Below are positions 60,990-64,000 of a stretch of 64,000 nucleotides of DNA, one piece after another (position 1 is the first letter of the stretch; every line of letters begins with the position of its first letter). The position numbers were made by a program, and so were the translations under genes. The notes under the pieces are model-generated. The model had not been told where the DNA came from and made no database searches. It saw only the letters and a program-made list of their open reading frames with translations. Origin of the DNA: Branchiostoma lanceolatum (taxonomy: Eukaryota > Chordata > Leptocardii > Amphioxiformes > Branchiostomatidae); assembly GCF_035083965.1 (NCBI RefSeq), contig NC_089732.1:3921383-3985382 (forward strand), in the 5' to 3' direction.

Positions 60990-61060
60990 ACACACCTTTA
61001 AGTACATACCTCCGTAAACACGTGCGCGTTTGCTAATTGTTATACAACTACCACTCCCAT
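60990..61060 (-). promoter_or_regulatory. Promoter, tandem copy 4
   Basis: The TATA position is degenerate (GTACTTAAAGG). CACGTG lies at 61019-61024 next to GTTTACGGAGG, and the AACAATTAGCAAAC block is kept. Confidence 0.5.
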
Positions 61061-61401
61061 AGGTGTGTAAGTGGCGCTTGTTTACATTTGCTTTCCCCGT
61101 GCCAGGTGGTGACCTGCCGTAACATGTACACATGTGCTGAAGATTTTGATGTTTGGTAGCAGTCTACAAGAACAAATGTTTGTTTGATGTGCCCTATTCC
61201 CGATAGGCGGAGTCAACCCATTCACAAAGATTCACACGACAGTACACGTGATTAAAACAAGGTCATTCTATATACTAGTACTGTCCTTCGTCAAACGTAG
61301 TTGTCTTTTTGCCTCCATAGAGGTCTAACTCATGCCAGCGTTTTGAAAAGGGGACACAGACGAGTTAATTACAGGACAGAGGTTCAAATACTTTCAAAAA
61401 C

Positions 61402-61407
61402 TTTATT
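61402..61407 (-). terminator. Poly(A) signal, tandem copy 5
   Basis: AATAAA on the minus strand in the conserved 3' block, about 755 bases after the stop. Confidence 0.6.
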
Positions 61408-61827
61408 GGAAAGTAATATTCGATCAAACAAACAGCTCAGCATATAACGTTACATTGTACTAAGTTGAGACAGACTGTACATCTCATATACTGCGTACAA
61501 AGGACGTTATCAAGATAAACAGAAATGGCTATAAATACAACATACACCCTGCCCCTGCCAGGTCCTCAAACAGTTTCTAGCGTATCTACCTCCAAATCAT
61601 TTACTTGTCCTCATATAAGTAAAACAGTTTTATACATACATGTATCTACCGATGTGCATCTATAATTAATTGCACCCACATAGCTATATCTATCTATATC
61701 GTGCCCAACAAACATAGACTATTAATATTGGATCAAGACACACATTGTCTATGACTTTATCTTGACATCTTGTTTATTTATTTCATCAGGGGAAAGATAT
61801 CGCCCATATGACGTTTTCCAATGTGCC

Positions 61828-61845
61828 GGGGGGGGGGGGGGGGGG
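61828..61845 (+). repeat. Run of 18 G
   Basis: A homopolymer in the copy 5 3' UTR, where copies 3 and 4 have shorter G runs at the same place (54490-54497, 58518-58522). Confidence 0.9.
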
Positions 61846-62159
61846 CATACAAACGTAACTATTATTACATCACGAAATAAAGATACCAGAAATAGCAAAA
61901 CAAATAACGCAAATTGCTAATTAATACGAAACTAAAGTAACTTACATAACATATACATAAAATCTTATAACAAAACAGCTGAGCCAGCGGTTACTATGGC
62001 ACCCAGTATGGCCCCCAGGATAAGTTCGATGTAACCTTAACATAGAATAACGTTGGGTTTAAGATGTGTTTGAAATTAGAAGGTTGTGGCTAAAGAATCA
62101 AAAATTCAAAACGCAAGTTGGGTGTTAGCTACAATTTGTAAGAAAGCTGATCACAAGGT

Positions 62160-63639
62160 TTAAAGCTCTGCTGTGAACCCGGTGTTCAGTTCTGACATCT
62201 TCACCGACGTCGTCTTGACGGTATTGCGGTACAACGGCTGCGTCACGTGACGCCAGATCACCAATGAGAAGCGAAACACTAAAGCCAAAGAGGACACGCT
62301 TAGCAGCCCGCAGGTGATGACGGCGTTCCTCTTCTCCAAGCCGCCGCCGAGCCTGATGAAACTGTCGATGATCCCGATCAGCGCGACCACAACCACCATG
62401 TACGGCACCAGGGTGTAGCGGCAGTAACGGTCGAAGACGAAATTCTCCAGGACGAACCACACAAGGACCATTGCGGCCAGTAAGGCCAGCATTCCCGTGG
62501 ACACATCCTCGTTGCTGTAGCCGCCATCATAGGTCAGAGCGATGCCGAATCCTAGAAGAGTAGCGATTGTGACCCAGGTAGCGTAGATGGCGAGGCCGTT
62601 GTGAACGAAAAAGCGAATGAGCCAGAGGTCAGCGGGGGCGTTCTTGGTCAGCCAGGGCCCGTTCTGGTCCACCCGACGGTAGGAGATGTACAGCATGTAG
62701 TAGAGGGAAAGAGCAAGGAGGACAAGAAGCATGGCAGCCCCTACACGCTGTAGTGAATCGTTCATAAACAGCCAGGAAATATTGAAGAAGTTGCTGAAGT
62801 ACCAGGTGACGTAAAAGGCGGGAGGAAAGAGCTCGGGAGTGACGTAGAAGTAGCCGCGGGAGTTTTTACGACAGATGCCGACAGTGATGTAGATGAGCCA
62901 GAGAAAGCCCCATGCGTAGATGACGAACCAAATGGAGAAGACCCATGAGGACGGCGCGATCTCGAACGGAAACCGACGGGAAGTGTTGCCGACGCTAGAG
63001 ACGAACAGCCCTGTGAAATTTGAAAAAAAAAAATGTATGAAGTATGAGTCTACTACCCTTCGTAGCTAAACCCGTGTTTCATGAAAAATAGTAACTCCTC
63101 ATCTTATAAGCATCTTTACACAAAGTAAAACATTTGCTGCTGTAGATGTAGATGACGTTGAGGTAAAGACTTATTTTGCAGTAGAACTGGACTTTCACGA
63201 ACTCTCCGAACCTATCTATGCTATCATGCTGTTTCTTTGCTTGAATAGCCACAGCCACCAGAAGTTTCAGCAAGCCACAGCGAATTCTTTACTTCATGTT
63301 GACTGGGATGTGCGTCAATTACAGCAACCCAGATGTGTTCATGATAAATCTCTCCTTTTGAAACAAAACGCATCCCCTAGCATTCCCACATGCCAAATAT
63401 GATATACATATCTAATAGATGTAAAACTGAGTAGATGTACACTGAGTAGATGATTAGTTTAACAACAAATTGACTTATAACTAACCAGGAACAGCGCCGG
63501 AGCCGGTAAGCCAGTTGAAAACTATCATGGGGACGTAGGTTAACCAGGCGAACACGATCAGCAAGATGGCCACGGGCCTGTGTCGGGGCGGCTGGGGTTT
63601 CTCATCGGTCCCCTCCATGGTCAGGTTAGCCTCAGAAGT
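62160..63639 (-). CDS. TspO/MBR-like polytopic membrane protein, tandem copy 5 (partial)
   Basis: Exons 63639-63486 and 63010-62160 are present. The ATG-only first exon expected from the other copies was not found before the window end and should lie beyond 64000. The donor of exon 2 is GTTAGT in place of GTGAGT. The encoded part opens TSEANLTMEGTDEKPQPP and is close to copy 4 (NTSRRFPFEIAPSSW, then the shared helices), ending NTGFTAEL. Intron 2 carries the same extra segment as copy 4. Confidence 0.85.
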
Positions 63640-64000
63640 CTGAAAAAATGAATTAATATGAACTTTATTGGTCGACAATCGAACATGGCACACATTGTGG
63701 CAACACATATAAACAAACTGCTAGGGGGCCCAAACCTACACCACTCCTTTATTACATTACAAGATATCTGCCACCTAGAAATCAAGACCATAGCACGTCC
63801 AAGTCAAAAGATACAAAAACGGAAGTTTTGCTGCAGTACCAAGGTCACATACCAGGGGGCCCAAAATCGACCTTGACTTTCGGCTTCCCAACACCTGCCC
63901 ACATACCAAATATCATTGTAATCCATCAAGAGGTTCTTGAGTTATGCTGACTACAGTAGTCCGGAAACACAGACACACACACAGACAGACACACCCAAAA
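63640..64000 (-). other. Intron 1 of copy 5 (partial)
   Basis: No first exon or promoter is seen. A short CAGACACACACACAGACAG-type simple repeat closes the window. Confidence 0.5.

Overview
The window looks like chromosomal DNA from an invertebrate deuterostome, most likely an amphioxus (Branchiostoma-like). The reasons are single orthologues of bilaterian genes (KEAP1, a dystrophin-superfamily protein, MED26), many short GT-AG introns, and a dense load of small foldback elements and other transposable elements. The species call is inference. Exon models below were built by hand from splice sites, reading phase and family conservation.

Layout. (1) 1-3665: AT-rich sequence downstream of KEAP1 with dispersed repeats. 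(2) 3666-10533, minus: KEAP1, six coding exons, 593 aa, with a 5' leader exon at 10534-10590 that carries a short Cys-rich upstream ORF. A noncoding first exon probably ends at 19457, so intron 1 would be about 8.9 kb; it contains a dead LINE fragment. (3) 19458-19873: short head-to-head spacer, probably a shared promoter. (4) 19874-32720, plus: 19-exon dystrophin-superfamily gene, 709 aa (WW, EF-hand-like region, ZZ, coiled coil, proline-rich, acidic tail). Its introns hold nested transposons. (5) 35218-36297, minus: tentative two-exon microprotein gene. (6) 39097-44882, minus: MED26, four coding exons, 595 aa, with a striking palindromic CRE-containing promoter. (7) 46713 to the window end, minus: five tandem copies of one polytopic membrane-protein gene, spaced 3.4-4.2 kb, with the same three-exon structure. 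The fifth runs off the window.

The tandem family is the main item of interest. Each copy encodes about 330-337 aa with about eight hydrophobic helices and many Trp and Tyr. I read the pattern as a distant relative of the long TspO/MBR tryptophan-rich proteins, but that is inference from pattern and not a search result. The copies share a start codon that is exactly the last three bases of exon 1, a compact promoter with CACGTG boxes next to a TATA-like box, a palindromic element in intron 1, and poly(A) signals. Shared intron insertions pair copies 2 with 3, and copies 4 with 5, as the youngest duplicates.

The single-copy genes (KEAP1 redox sensor, dystrophin-like membrane-cytoskeleton adaptor, MED26 transcription factor) have no obvious shared pathway. 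Their proximity looks like ordinary gene order, apart from the KEAP1/dystrophin-like head-to-head arrangement.
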